Shown: positions 48,541 through 59,260 of the stretch, in pieces
Layout: the number at the start of each line of letters is the position of its first letter
How positions within the stretch are numbered: the stretch's first letter is position 1
Origin: Plectrocnemia conspersa
Lineage: Eukaryota > Arthropoda > Insecta > Trichoptera > Polycentropodidae
DNA length: 64,000 bases
Assembly (NCBI GenBank): GCA_009617715.1
Contig: VTFK01000357.1
Span: 558,001-622,000, forward strand
Direction of reading: 5' to 3'
Notes under the pieces: model-generated
What the model was told of the DNA's origin: nothing
The model's database searches: none
Seen by the model: the letters and a program-made list of their open reading frames with translations, nothing else
Position numbers and translations under genes: made by a program

Positions 48541-51004
48541 ATATTGTTTCAATCCCTTCATATAAGGCAAAATAAAAATTTAAGAAAATCTACCATTTTT
48601 TTGCCATAAATATAATAAATATATTTATAAGCTAGCTTAAATTTAAAATATAATTTATGTTTAACATTATTAAAAAAAATCCTTTTTATTTTATTTGTTA
48701 AAAAAAAATCAATAAATACCCATTGATAAATTTATTTTTATTTTTGTAAAAATCTTTATAAGCTATTTTTTTAAATATATAGGCAGCTGTTACAGCAGTA
48801 GAGCTTTCAAATATTATTTATATTTTAATGTTTTATTTAAATTTATTCAAATTATAAATACTAGTATTTGGATTATGTGCAGTTTTGTAGCATAAATAAG
48901 ATATTGCATAACCTAATATGTCTTTGATTTCATTAAACCTCAGATGGTGCAAAACGTAAAGTACGTCTCTTAAGGAGACAAACGAGGGTCAAGAGGAAGA
49001 CATCACGAATAAAGGATTTGCTCTTCGACACCACCTGATCCCTTTTTTCGAATGATGTGTATTAAGTCGTTAGAATAAAAGACCTGCCCCTTATGCCATC
49101 AATATTTCATGAAATCGGTGACTTTTCATAATGCGACAATCCTTATTGACCGTTTGGAGATATATCACGAGAAGTGATATTGCCAACCCCAGTTATAGCA
49201 TGTTATTTTTAACAGTATGAATAATTCATATCAAGCACGATATATCTATTATTGAAATCTTTGTAGAACGTTTAGAACGGTTTAGTCGCTAACTGAGCAT
49301 GAGCTTTTATAATGAGCTCTGACGTTATCGAATGTGCTCAAGAAAAATTAGAATCGTGTGATGTCGTGACTGGCATTTGTAAAGTGTTGCCGTTAAACTA
49401 TGTCTGAATATAAAATAAGCACTAAGTGCATTTTTTATTTGAATAAAATTTGTATATATATAAAAAAAATGAATATTAAATAAAAAAAGTATTACCTAAT
49501 AACAAAATCAAAAATTTATTTATATAGTTCATATCACAACATAACTACTAGTATGTAATGTAACTATCAGGGGCGGGTGGTGAAATACTTTTCCTTTCGA
49601 TCGCTCGCGTGCTAAGTGATGAGAGTGAATGAGAGATAAGAGCATGCTGACCGCATGCTCTTATGTAAAAAAAGTAGCTCATAAAGATTTTTTATAAAAA
49701 ATAAAAAAAATATTATTAATGTTTATTTATTTACAAATAAAATAATACATTAATGGTAATACGCATTAATTTTACTGCAATTTTGCCACAATGATAAAAT
49801 GACTACAAATTCTAGATACTTATTATTTCATTATAAATACATACGTAGCACTTACAGCTTATTTTATATCAAGAGCTTATTTATATATATTTATTATTAG
49901 AATGCAACTATGTAGTTGTTTTTAAAACGCAAACTCGGATTCAGCGGTTAGGGGATTAAAAGTTTCTAGAGTTTAGTTCTAGAATTATCTTTATGCGATG
50001 GTTAAAAGAGCGTTTATAAACGATCGTAAAACTGTAAGATCGATCCTAGTTTGCATATTGTTCATTTTAGAATGAAACTCACGAACCGAATTTCATTTGA
50101 ATACTTAGCAAAAGTTTTATTATTTCGTTTTGCGTTTGCGAATTTCCAGAGCGTGACGTAACGCTCGCATACACAACGTTTTCTATCGCTATACGGGTTC
50201 AATGCATCTGCATTTTAACGATGATAATAAAAGCACTAATGTATGTTCAAACAATAATTTAATCAATTTAGAAAATAGTTATTTTAAGTTGATTTCTATA
50301 ATACATACTATGTATTATAAAAAAAATCAACCATGAAAAATCAAATTAAGCTCAATTGTTCTCGTTATGATAGTTGCGATGTTTTCAATAAAATCACCGC
50401 TTGATTAATTTTCCATTCATTACCTGCTCGATTGAATATACAATGGCTACTGTGTGATCGCAAAATGATAGTGTTCATAAAGTCAAAACGCAGTCGGAAA
50501 TTTAATTTTATTTGATTTGCATTTATTAAGTCAGTGCAATCGGGCGGAAGTTTAATGGAAAATTATGTTTAATGAATTTTAATTAAATTTCGTTTATGTT
50601 CATTGCACAGGTAATTAGTTCATTAAATAAAAATCAACCTAGTAAGTCTAACTGTAATCATGTATAGTTGTTTCTTTATTGCTTATGACATTACATATTT
50701 ATAATATATATTAAAATAATGTATTAATATTTTATTTTACTGCAAAATAAAAGGTATAAATAAAAAAATATTTGTTTAAATTCTAAGACATTTAGTTGTA
50801 ATTGTATTATTTTTTAATGCATACCTAATTTTTTGAGAAATATATAAATCTATTCTTTTGCATATGTGTCTTAAATTATAAATCAAAGTAGCATTTATAA
50901 AATAATATTTTAAATCTGAATATATTTGTTTAAAGTAAAAATTAAATATTATACGTAACTTACGCAATGACTATAATAATCTTAAAGAAGATCATAAATA
51001 AATG
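48541..51004. other. Non-coding stretch with islands
   Basis: Islands at 48950-49400, 49950-50230 and 50340-50640; the last has several ATTAATT/TAATTA words. A perfect 12-bp-stem hairpin lies at 49636-49664. The rest is AT-rich. No gene seen. Confidence 0.35.
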
Positions 51005-51019
51005 TTAAATTACATGTCA
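51005..51019. repeat. Left 15-bp target-site duplication of the Jockey copy
   Basis: ttaaattacatgtca here is repeated exactly at 55725-55739. Confidence 0.85.
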
Positions 51020-51280
51020 GTCAGTTCCCTTTTGGGCGGCCTTGCGAACGGTTGTGTTCAATCGGTCCCTTAGAGACAAAGCAGGTAGCGACAGCGCCGA
51101 CTTGTGTAGGCGCAGGCAGGCGAAATTCCTTGCATTGTCTTCCACTGTTTGGGACGACCGTTACAAAAACGCCGACCAGCTGCGGAGCTACATCTCCAAT
51201 CAATTCCCGCCAAGCGGCGGGAACCTTATCAGGTTGTACCTTTTTATTAAGAAATAAAATAATTATTTAATTGTTAAGGG

Positions 51281-51673
51281 ATGGACAGGTACGTCCAGTA
51301 CTTAAATTCGGCCAAGAGCCAAAATGGGGAATGGCAGGTCCCGAAAAACCCAGCCAAAAGACCGCGTGCGGGATCGGACGACAATCCGATTCCCATTAAA
51401 AATAAATTCACCGGCTTGAAACCGGTAGATAATGAACTGGGCGCTACAGGCGCTATTCTTAAAAACTCGCGCGTTCCCCCGATCATAATGAAGGCGGGAA
51501 AATCTCACCGTGAAACGGTAGATTTAATTAAAACGTGTATCGGAGACAACTTCGTTCTCAGATACACTAGAAACGGAAACGTTTCGATCCAGACACGTAG
51601 CGTGTCTGATCATGAAAAAATGAGAAATGGTCTCAAAAAACACCATGAGGCCATTTCATACGTTCACGCTTAG
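51281..51673 (+). CDS. Jockey ORF1, N-terminal part (frameshifted)
   Basis: The ATG at 51281 opens 130 codons, a polar N-terminus with KNPAKRPRAG (nuclear-localisation-like) followed by a folded part around VPPIIMKAGKSHRETVDL. The latter matches the start of the PRE_C2HC region found before the zinc knuckles in Jockey ORF1. The frame ends at TAG 51671-51673. The continuation of the protein is in the +1 frame from about 51640, so a single indel near 51640-51665 splits the gene. ORF1 proteins bind element RNA and help form the particle used for transposition. With this break the copy probably cannot supply its own ORF1. Confidence 0.8.
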   Translation: MDRYVQYLNSAKSQNGEWQVPKNPAKRPRAGSDDNPIPIKNKFTGLKPVDNELGATGAILKNSRVPPIIMKAGKSHRETVDLIKTCIGDNFVLRYTRNGNVSIQTRSVSDHEKMRNGLKKHHEAISYVHA

Positions 51674-52499
51674 CGGGGACAAGCAAAGAAAGGCGGTCAT
51701 TAAAGGCCTCCACCTCGTCGAGGTAGACGAGATAAGAACCGACCTTGCCGGGCAAGGGTTCGAGGTGACGTCAGTAGTCGCCTTAAAAACATCAAAAGGA
51801 AGCGCGGGCAATTACCCGTGCTATCTTGTTAATCTTCCCCAAAACACTGATATGGGGAAATTTAAAAGTGTGGTAAAATATGTTTGCCACACAAAAATTT
51901 CTATTGAGAAATATAGAAACAAAAATGTAGGCACCCAATGTTTCAGGTGTCAAAATTTCGGCCACGCCGCGAGGAACTGCAATTGGCAACCACGATGCGT
52001 GAAATGCGCCGAAGAGCATCTCACCTCCAGCTGCACAAAGGACCGCGAGGAGCCGGCAAAATGCTGCAACTGTGGGGAAGCCCACCCGGCAAACTTTGGC
52101 TTTTGTAAAGCTAAAGTTAGCTACGTCGGAGCTATCTTGAGCTCCAAAACGAGAACTACTGGACGACAGCAGCAGCAACCAGCCCCAAAGAAGCAGGAAG
52201 ACCGCCAGCTATCCGAGAGGGAAAAGAGGGCAGCCTTGGTGGCGAAAATAACACCCATCCCCCCAATGCCGATCAGAGGAACTAAGAAGACTCCAGCTGG
52301 ATCAGTTGAAATTCCAAGTGGAGCCAAGATATCAGAGGACAGCCCCCCAGCCACCAAGCCAGAAGCCACATTCAGAGCCGTCAGCGAGCTGTCAGAGGTA
52401 AAAGAGTTGATGAGTTCGCTTATCGGACTCAAAAAACGGTTAGCAAATTGCAAATCGCAATTTGAAAAAAATGGAAATCCTATTGGACTTCCTCGATAA
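51627..52499 (+). CDS. Jockey ORF1, C-terminal part with three zinc knuckles
   Basis: A 290-codon frame overlaps the previous one by 47 bp. True homology begins near FHTFTLSGDKQRKAVIKGL, the continuation of the PRE_C2HC domain. Three zinc knuckles follow at residues 105-118 (C-x2-C-x4-H-x4-C), 124-136 (C-x2-C-x3-H-x4-C) and 146-160 (C-x2-C-x3-H-x6-C). The tail is Gln/Lys/Pro-rich and probably disordered. The stop at 52497-52499 lies 15 nt before the ORF2 ATG. The first few residues (MVSKNT) are read from the alternative frame of the N-terminal part and are unlikely to be the real start. Confidence 0.85.
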   Translation: MVSKNTMRPFHTFTLSGDKQRKAVIKGLHLVEVDEIRTDLAGQGFEVTSVVALKTSKGSAGNYPCYLVNLPQNTDMGKFKSVVKYVCHTKISIEKYRNKNVGTQCFRCQNFGHAARNCNWQPRCVKCAEEHLTSSCTKDREEPAKCCNCGEAHPANFGFCKAKVSYVGAILSSKTRTTGRQQQQPAPKKQEDRQLSEREKRAALVAKITPIPPMPIRGTKKTPAGSVEIPSGAKISEDSPPATKPEATFRAVSELSEVKELMSSLIGLKKRLANCKSQFEKNGNPIGLPR

Positions 52500-52514
52500 A
52501 TTAGATTAAATCTA

Positions 52515-55202
52515 ATGGGTTTAAGCGTGGTCTTCTGGAATTCCAATGGGATTCGCCGGAAGGTGGACGAAATGATGCAGATGGTTCACAACTTGGGCGT
52601 GGATATTATAATGTTAACCGAAACCCGTCTAAAGCCGGAACATAATTTTAAAGTCGCTGGTTTTAACTGTTACCGTAACGATAGGCCTAGTGGAATCGGT
52701 GGAGGGGTCGCGATTCTTATTCGAAACGAAATCAAACACCACGAGGTGAGCATTCCCGAGACCGAGTGCCTCGAAGCGGTAGCTGTTTCGATAATTGTCG
52801 ACAATAAAAAACTATTATTAATCTCAGCATACTACCCTAAACAAGGAGGACCATTTCGAAGTGATATTCGTAAAATTATCGCCTCTGGCGAACGCGTAAT
52901 TGTGGCCGGTGATTTTAACGCAAGACACTCGCTGTGGAACTGCGATCGCGCAAACCAAAACGGAAATACTTTGCTAGATATTTTAGGAAAACGCGATATA
53001 CATGTAGAATTTCCAAACTCGCACACCTTTTATCGCAATGGTAGGCCGTCAACGCTTGACATAGCGATTTGCAAAAACTTCCCAGGCATGGCGCTTGAAA
53101 CCTTGCAACAATTATCGTCAGATCACTTACCGGTTAAATTTACAATTGGTATCAATGCTGAGAAAATAGATAGAAGTTATTATGTTTTTTCAGAAGCCGA
53201 CTGGCCCGGTTTTAAAGAGCATGTAAATAACAGCTTACACGTCAACGCGTCCTTGTTCTTTCGTAACAAAATCCAAATAGATGCCGGGATAAAACAATTT
53301 ACCGAATCGATATGTGACGCTGTAGCTGCTCATACTCCGCGTCGGCCCTTAGACACGTTTAAATTAAAATTAACGTCAGAAATTAAGGAATTAATCGCGA
53401 CAAAAAATCGTCTTCGAAAGCGCTGGCAAAAGAGCAGAGACAAGGAGTTGAAATCCCAGGTAAATTCTCTCACAGCAGCGATCGCGCGTCAAATCTCAAG
53501 TTTAAAAAATCATTCGTGGTCGCGTAAACTCGAAACCGCAAATACGCAGGATAATAGCATTTGGCGTTTATCAAAAGCCGTCCGTCGGAAAAATTGCAAC
53601 ATTCCACCGCTAGTTACCGCTAATGGCGATAAAGCTACGACCGACGTAGAAAAAGCCGAAATCCTCGCGAACAATTTCGAAAAATCACACGGTTTGACTA
53701 AAAACATGAAACATGCAGAAACGGATCGCTACGTCATGCAGTCCGTAGAAAATTTTCGCGAACTTGAAATTTTAGAAGAAATTCCTCTTAAGGATCTACT
53801 GATTAAACCTTATGAAATCTGCCAAGCAGCTCATAGGTGTAAGATTAGGAAAGCCCCGGGAGCTGATAAAATAGAAAATATCGTATTAAGGTACTTGCCT
53901 CAGAAGGCGCAGATTTATCTTTGCAAAATTTTAAACGGCTGTCTTAAAATTGGTTACTTTCCCGTGGCTTGGAAATCTGCCACCATTTTTCCAATTTCAA
54001 AAGCCGGGAAGGACCCCACGCAAGCTTATAGCTACAGACCAATTAGTCTGTTATCAACTCTCAGTAAAATCTTCGAGCGTCTCATTTTAAAAAGGATTTT
54101 ACCTACGATAAATAAAACAATACCAAATTTCCAATTCGGTTTTAGATCCGGCCATTCGACCGCACACCAACTCACTCGAGTTGTCGAATTTATTTCGAAA
54201 AAATTTAATATCCGTAAGGATACCGGCATGGCTCTTTTGGACATCGAGAAGGCTTTTGACACAGTTTGGCACGATGGATTAATATATAAACTTCTTAAAG
54301 CTGAAACACCACTTCCACTCGTCCGTATAATCGACGACTATCTACGTGATAGAACATTTACGGTCACCATAAAAGGTGAAAATTCAAACCCAAGAAAAGT
54401 CCCGATGGGAGTTCCGCAAGGCAGTATTCTCGGCCCTCATCTATTCTCCGTATATATTCATGACGTTCCCGTGCCACAAAATTGTCAACTCGCGCTATAT
54501 GCGGATGACCTAGCGATCTATACCTGCTCATCAAGCAGAAAAATAATTGCCAGAAGACTGGAATTTGGCTTGCAAAAACTGCGAAATTTCTACAGTAAGT
54601 GGAAAATTAAAATAAATTATTCAAAAACAGAAACCATCATGTTCTCTCGCAGATCAAAAGCGGCCATGCCATCACGTATTGTAATGAATGGTGAGGCGAT
54701 TCCTTGGGCAAGATCAGTAAAATACCTAGGTCTCCACTTAGATTCCCGTCTTAACTGGAAAAGACAATTAGAGAACATCAGACAAAAAGGTCTTTCAGCA
54801 ATTTCAGCTCTAGCTCCCATATTTAGAAGAAGAAGTGGTCTCAGTAGTAAAAACAAACTCTTGTTGTATAAAACAATGATACGACCACTACTTACTTATG
54901 GCGCTCCCGTGTGGTCCAGTTTATCTAATAGCTCCTACAGAAAAATAGGCGTAATTCAAAATAAGTGTTTGAGAATTTCAGTAAATGCCCACCCCAGGAT
55001 TAGCCTCAACCAACTTCACTTCAGAAGTGAACGTATGGAGACCATAAAGGACTTTTGCCATAGACAGACCTTTAACTTCTATAGGAATTTAAAAAACAAT
55101 AAGAGCACCAACACCTGTCTCACTGATATTGGCAAATACAACCTTAATGACCTACCGTTTAGGTATAAACATAAACTACCTAAACATATCTTAAAGAGAT
55201 GA
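52515..55202 (+). CDS. Jockey ORF2: APE endonuclease and reverse transcriptase
   Basis: An intact 895-codon frame. Residues 1 to ~215 form the apurinic-type endonuclease (FWNSNG with N11, LTETRLK with E36, VAGDFNARH, SSDHLPV) that nicks the target. The RT follows with SYRPISLLSTLSKIFE, FGFRSGHSTAHQL, LLDIEKAFDTVWHDGL, GVPQGSILGP and the catalytic YADD at residues 662-665, then KYLGLHLDSRLNW and the conserved post-RT region LLYKTMIRPLLTYGAPVW. I see no RNase H domain, as is usual for Jockey. ORF2 nicks chromosomal DNA and copies the element RNA onto the nick. No internal stops or missing catalytic residues, so it could be active in trans even though ORF1 is broken. Confidence 0.95.
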   Translation: MGLSVVFWNSNGIRRKVDEMMQMVHNLGVDIIMLTETRLKPEHNFKVAGFNCYRNDRPSGIGGGVAILIRNEIKHHEVSIPETECLEAVAVSIIVDNKKLLLISAYYPKQGGPFRSDIRKIIASGERVIVAGDFNARHSLWNCDRANQNGNTLLDILGKRDIHVEFPNSHTFYRNGRPSTLDIAICKNFPGMALETLQQLSSDHLPVKFTIGINAEKIDRSYYVFSEADWPGFKEHVNNSLHVNASLFFRNKIQIDAGIKQFTESICDAVAAHTPRRPLDTFKLKLTSEIKELIATKNRLRKRWQKSRDKELKSQVNSLTAAIARQISSLKNHSWSRKLETANTQDNSIWRLSKAVRRKNCNIPPLVTANGDKATTDVEKAEILANNFEKSHGLTKNMKHAETDRYVMQSVENFRELEILEEIPLKDLLIKPYEICQAAHRCKIRKAPGADKIENIVLRYLPQKAQIYLCKILNGCLKIGYFPVAWKSATIFPISKAGKDPTQAYSYRPISLLSTLSKIFERLILKRILPTINKTIPNFQFGFRSGHSTAHQLTRVVEFISKKFNIRKDTGMALLDIEKAFDTVWHDGLIYKLLKAETPLPLVRIIDDYLRDRTFTVTIKGENSNPRKVPMGVPQGSILGPHLFSVYIHDVPVPQNCQLALYADDLAIYTCSSSRKIIARRLEFGLQKLRNFYSKWKIKINYSKTETIMFSRRSKAAMPSRIVMNGEAIPWARSVKYLGLHLDSRLNWKRQLENIRQKGLSAISALAPIFRRRSGLSSKNKLLLYKTMIRPLLTYGAPVWSSLSNSSYRKIGVIQNKCLRISVNAHPRISLNQLHFRSERMETIKDFCHRQTFNFYRNLKNNKSTNTCLTDIGKYNLNDLPFRYKHKLPKHILKR

Positions 55203-55724
55203 ACCGTCCGAGAAGTTCAACCATCTGCGTCCAGGTGATTACTGCTGTGATACCTGTAAGTCCCCGGAGAGTGTAGGGGCGCCAACTGTTCGATTTCGAA
55301 TTCGTGCCGGAGGCGCTCGCCGCTAACTTCGGCACTCACGATTAAACCTTTATTATATGTAAACCTCTTAAGGCGAGTACATCAATTTTCCGTTATTGAA
55401 TATATTTTTGTTATTGTTAATTAGTTGTAAGCTGTTAATTTGTTAGATTTCTCGTCTAAGATTGGTGTGAAAGTTAGTTTTAAATTTTTAATTTATAATA
55501 TAAAAATAAAATTCGCAAAGAGGTTTTTGTCAACTTTTCCTCTATAAATAAATGTAATAACATTGCAAAGTTAAACATAGATTATCTTGATTTTGTAGAC
55601 TTGATTTCGTAATTAAGGAAATAACTAAGGTTAGGTATTTAATATTGTGTAATTGGATATTTATGTTTTTGAAAACATGTATACGAATTATGAAAATAAA
55701 GACCTTGTAAAATTAATTTTTTTT
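55203..55724 (+). other. Jockey 3'UTR
   Basis: About 520 bp after the ORF2 stop. Its first ~60 bases (ccgtccgagaagttcaacc, ctgcgtccaggtgattac) recur in decayed form at 3.9, 4.6 and 57.73 kb, marking relics of the same lineage. The last part is AT-rich and ends in a T run. Confidence 0.75.
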
Positions 55725-55739
55725 TTAAATTACATGTCA
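55725..55739. repeat. Right 15-bp target-site duplication of the Jockey copy
   Basis: Exact repeat of 51005-51019. Confidence 0.85.
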
Positions 55740-56919
55740 TATTTAATAATATTTTAGATAAACATTTTCATGTTTTATTAAATTTTATTTGCTACAAATT
55801 TACTTGACATAAAATCAACTACATATGCTTTTAAATTTAACTTTGTAACCACACTGTAGCTAACACAAAAAAATGCTGCAAACAGAGCATAAAAAATACA
55901 CAATAAAAAACGGAAATTGATGGACATTCACTCAAATAATTGAAATTTTATTTTTAAAATCGTTATTAATTTTCATAAAGCTTTACATATTATTTTACTT
56001 AAAAATAATACTATTTATATATAACTTTTGCAAACGTATTATTTTTATGGGAACAAAGCAACATCAACATTTTAGTGTGAACTCAAACAAAAAAGTGACA
56101 ATTATGAATTTTATTAATTGCAAGCAACTACTGTAAAAATCTGCTATAATACAACATTAACACTGTATTATTAATCATGTCATTAGTTAGCTTGAACTAA
56201 AGTTTATTGAAATTAGTATTACTCGCATTACTTTACACTGGATCCTCTTTTGAATAATGCGTATTTCTAACAAGGTGTCTCTAAAAATAAAATCTTTGTA
56301 GTTGCTTGCAGATTGCCACAATATATTATAAACAATTATTTTTTGAGTAAAACAGTGTTTATTGTTTCGACGATAGAGCAATTTATAGTGGTAACAAACG
56401 GTTATAACAGTTTTTTTTTTTGGCTCTTGTCTGTGTTCTAATATAATGGTTTTACTTTTAATGATTTATTAGGATAAGGCGTCTTTATTTAACCGCCTTA
56501 AAAATTGGATTTGCTGTATAATAAATAAAATTGTCTACATACAAATCATCATAAATAAAATCTATATCGGCTCAGAGAACTCTCCGACTCCCTATTCTAA
56601 GCAAAAAAATATATGTGTAATATAGTATGTATAAGCAAATACTTTGTTTCTGATTTCTCGTAAAGTTGTATCGTAAGGGTGTGAGCTAACGACTTGTAAC
56701 GTTCTTAAGTACCATGTAATCATGTTTAATTACACTTTAGCCATTTCACGTGCTCTTTTAAAATAAATGTTTAATTTAATAAAATTTATAACATAATTAA
56801 ACCATATTTTGAAGCTTTCATTCAAGACGAAATTTTAAGAAATGTAATGTGAAAAAAAAATATAGCAAATTAGTTGTATTAAAAATATTAATTTATGTTA
56901 GTAATAAAAGTGTGAAGGG
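55740..56919. other. AT-rich stretch with a small Jockey scrap
   Basis: At about 56185-56245 the minus strand reads SNASNTNFNKL, matching SNASNSNFNKL of the 41-kb Jockey copy, so a short post-RT fragment of that lineage lies here. Otherwise AT filler without genes. Confidence 0.45.
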
Positions 56920-57243
56920 AAGAAACATGGAAGTAGCCAATGTTAGACGAGCATTAAAAAGTTTTGTTAAAAAAAATTGCGCCCTTTGAGTCAAATGTCT
57001 TAGGACGATATTTTCTATTTTTTTGCCCCCGGGGCCTTTTTTATTTTACGTGTATGAGCTGCTTAACTTAAAGTATTCACACTTGAATACTTTAAGTTAA
57101 GCAGCTCATACACGTAAAATAAAAAAGGCCCCGGGGGCAAAAAAATAGAAAATATCGTCCTAAGACATTTGACTCAAAGGGCGCAATTTTTTTTAACAAA
57201 ACTTTTTAATGCTCGTCTAACATTGGCTACTTCCATGTTTCTT
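56920..57243. repeat. Palindrome with 160-bp arms and 4-nt loop
   Basis: By eye the left arm 56920-57079 is the exact reverse complement of the right arm 57084-57243; the loop is cact (57080-57083). The right arm read on the plus strand encodes a piece of Jockey ORF2 (KAPGAKKIENIVLRHL and neighbours, matching KAPGADKIENIVLRYL of the intact copy). The left arm is the same piece inverted. Confidence 0.9.
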
Positions 57244-57840
57244 ACAAATGTAGGTAAGGACCATACGCTCAGCAAAATATTTAGCAACTTATACTAAAAA
57301 AGCTATTCAGTAAATGAAATTATAATTTGTTGGCTATTCGACGGCACAATAGCACACTAAAATTGTTAAATTTATATATAAAAAAATAAATATCTAAGAA
57401 GATACGGGCTTGGCCCTTCAATATATAGAAAAGGCCTTTGACAATGTCTGGCACAATGGATTGATATATTAGCTAAAAAAAGCTAAAATTCCGCTTTGAC
57501 TCTTTCGCATAATTTAGGATTATTTTAAAATTTATCGTCTCAATAAAAGAAAAATACCAACGGGAAAGCCGCAGAGCCTCTTCATTATTTTTGTCATAAA
57601 CATAAATTTATCTTAACAGAAACATAAATATTTTATATTTTAATGATCTTGTCAAATACAAAAGTAATAACTTTGCGTTTAGGTTTAAGCATAAGCTACT
57701 TAAATATATATAAAGAAAATAACTGTCCGAGTAGTTTAATGATCTGCGTTCGGGTGCTTATTGCTGTGTCACCTGCAAATCCACGGAGAAAATAAAAGCG
57801 CTAAATGAGCGGTTTAAAATCCGCCCGGGAGTTTTCTCAA
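57084..57840 (+). pseudogene. Decayed Jockey copy continuing from the palindrome
   Basis: From the right palindrome arm the copy runs on with TLSKIF (57268), GLALQYIEKAFDNVWHNGL (57408-57465) and KRKIPTGKPQS (57547-57580). It then jumps by deletion to FRFKHKLLKYI (57679-57712) and the 3'UTR start (gatctgcgttcgggtgctta, 57741-57760). Stops and frameshifts are frequent and large parts of the RT, including the YADD region, are missing. It is an old 5'-truncated insertion. Confidence 0.8.
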
Positions 57841-58855
57841 ACTTAAACTTGAATTAAAAATGCAATATATACCATTTCGTGTAACTAAATATGTTAGCAT
57901 AATTGTAAATACTGTTAATCAATAATAAGTTAAATTGTATTTAAAATCTTTTTCGAAGACTTTAAATACAATTTAAATTTTTTTTTCAAATCTGTGAATT
58001 GAAAATAACAGATCCGAATAGAGAAAATTAAAATACTGAAAATGATACTTACGTTGTTACATCCAAAACCATATAAATTTTTTAATAAAAAAACTTGTAA
58101 ATATATGTTTATTAAATTTATGATTTTTTAAAAAACGCTAAAAATTAAAACTCATATAAATACTGTTTAGCAATTATAATTTTTCTTTTTTAGAATTATA
58201 CTTTAATAGATGATAATTTAATTTAAAATAGATGACATGCTATATTATATTTTTTTATAAGACTAGTTTACGTTAGCATTTTTTAATAAAATTATTAAGA
58301 CGTTTTATTGTAGAAATTTAATCTTACAGCTTATCTAATGACATTGCATTTAGTAATTTAATTTTTATTTCAAAGACTTCTATTTAAAATTTTTGTCATG
58401 TTTATTAAATAGATTAATCTATTTTATAAATTTTCTATTTGTAAATTATTTAATATAAATATTAAATAATTTACCTATGGGTGCTGATTTTATTTTAATC
58501 CTTGAAACATATACGTCGTACGAAAACTTAAAAATGTAAAAATTATTGATTTATTATAATAAAAAATCGCTATTGATTAGTCTGCGAAGTGATAAGATTT
58601 TTTTTTATTTCTATGTTAAAATTTAATTTTTGCTTTAAAAATCAGTGAGTGCCTAATGTTACTCCAGCAACTATTTAAGTTTTATAATTTTAGTTTTTTC
58701 ACATATTTCAGCGATGTTCAGTTTTAGAGCTTTTTTGTGTATTGGTATTCACAAACATAGTAAAATACGAATAATCGCATCAGTAAATAAAACATGATTT
58801 TTTAGGGATTTTTCCTGGAAAATTATTAATGCGAGACTGCTAATTAATGTAATTA
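57841..58855. other. AT-rich non-coding stretch
   Basis: No gene or named repeat seen. Confidence 0.45.
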
Positions 58856-59260
58856 ATTCTGCTATACAGACGAACATAAATATTTAAAATGTATTCTTTT
58901 AAGAACCTGCGATTCGTTCACCATTTAAGGTAGATACCGCAGTCGTCTGAATATTCCAATGTAGAAATGTGATCTCATGGCAGTTGTTGTCTTTTGCCTC
59001 TTTGTAAGACCAAGTGCAAGCGGCGCTCCATGGACGATAACAAACAGGCAAACACTAAGTCGTTGAAGTTATATATAAGATATTACCCTAACTGTAAACT
59101 TGCCCCGTGTTTGTTTACATCCCTCTCCCTGTTCGGCTCTAGTCGCGTTTCTAATTTAGCTAAATAACGCAAATAAAGACGTAGCTCGCGCTCTGTTTAC
59201 CTTTGTTTGCGTGTTAACTGATATCGTCCTATTAAAGCTAAAATTTGTTCGATTTTCGGC
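58856..59260. promoter_or_regulatory. Candidate conserved non-coding island
   Basis: GC-balanced and free of coding frames, with several forkhead-like tgtttac words (gtgtttgtttacatccc, ctctgtttacc) and gcggcgctccatgg. Regulatory role inferred from texture only. Confidence 0.35.

Larger units (their letters stand above)
51020..55724 (+). mobile_element. Full-length Jockey non-LTR retrotransposon
   Basis: A 4.7-kb insertion bounded by an exact 15-bp duplication. It starts gtcagttcccttttgggcgg and has a 5' leader of ~260 bp (Jockey elements carry an internal promoter there). ORF1 (zinc-knuckle protein) and ORF2 (endonuclease plus RT) follow, then a 3'UTR of ~520 bp. The element is far GC-richer than its surroundings, so it is easy to delimit. 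The 3' terminus before the duplication is a T run rather than the poly(A) expected for the clade. Intact ORF2 and exact duplications point to a recent insertion. Confidence 0.92.

Noticed and set aside
48097..48570. Overlapping open frames on both strands
   Set aside because: Short, mutually overlapping and without domains; probably chance frames in a GC-richer island.
52121..52546. 141-codon minus-strand frame opposite Jockey ORF1
   Set aside because: Antisense shadow of a real zinc-knuckle ORF.
56920..57243. 5' inversion of a retroelement by twin priming
   Set aside because: Twin priming inverts a different upstream segment; here the same 160 bp is present in both orientations, which needs copying, not inversion.
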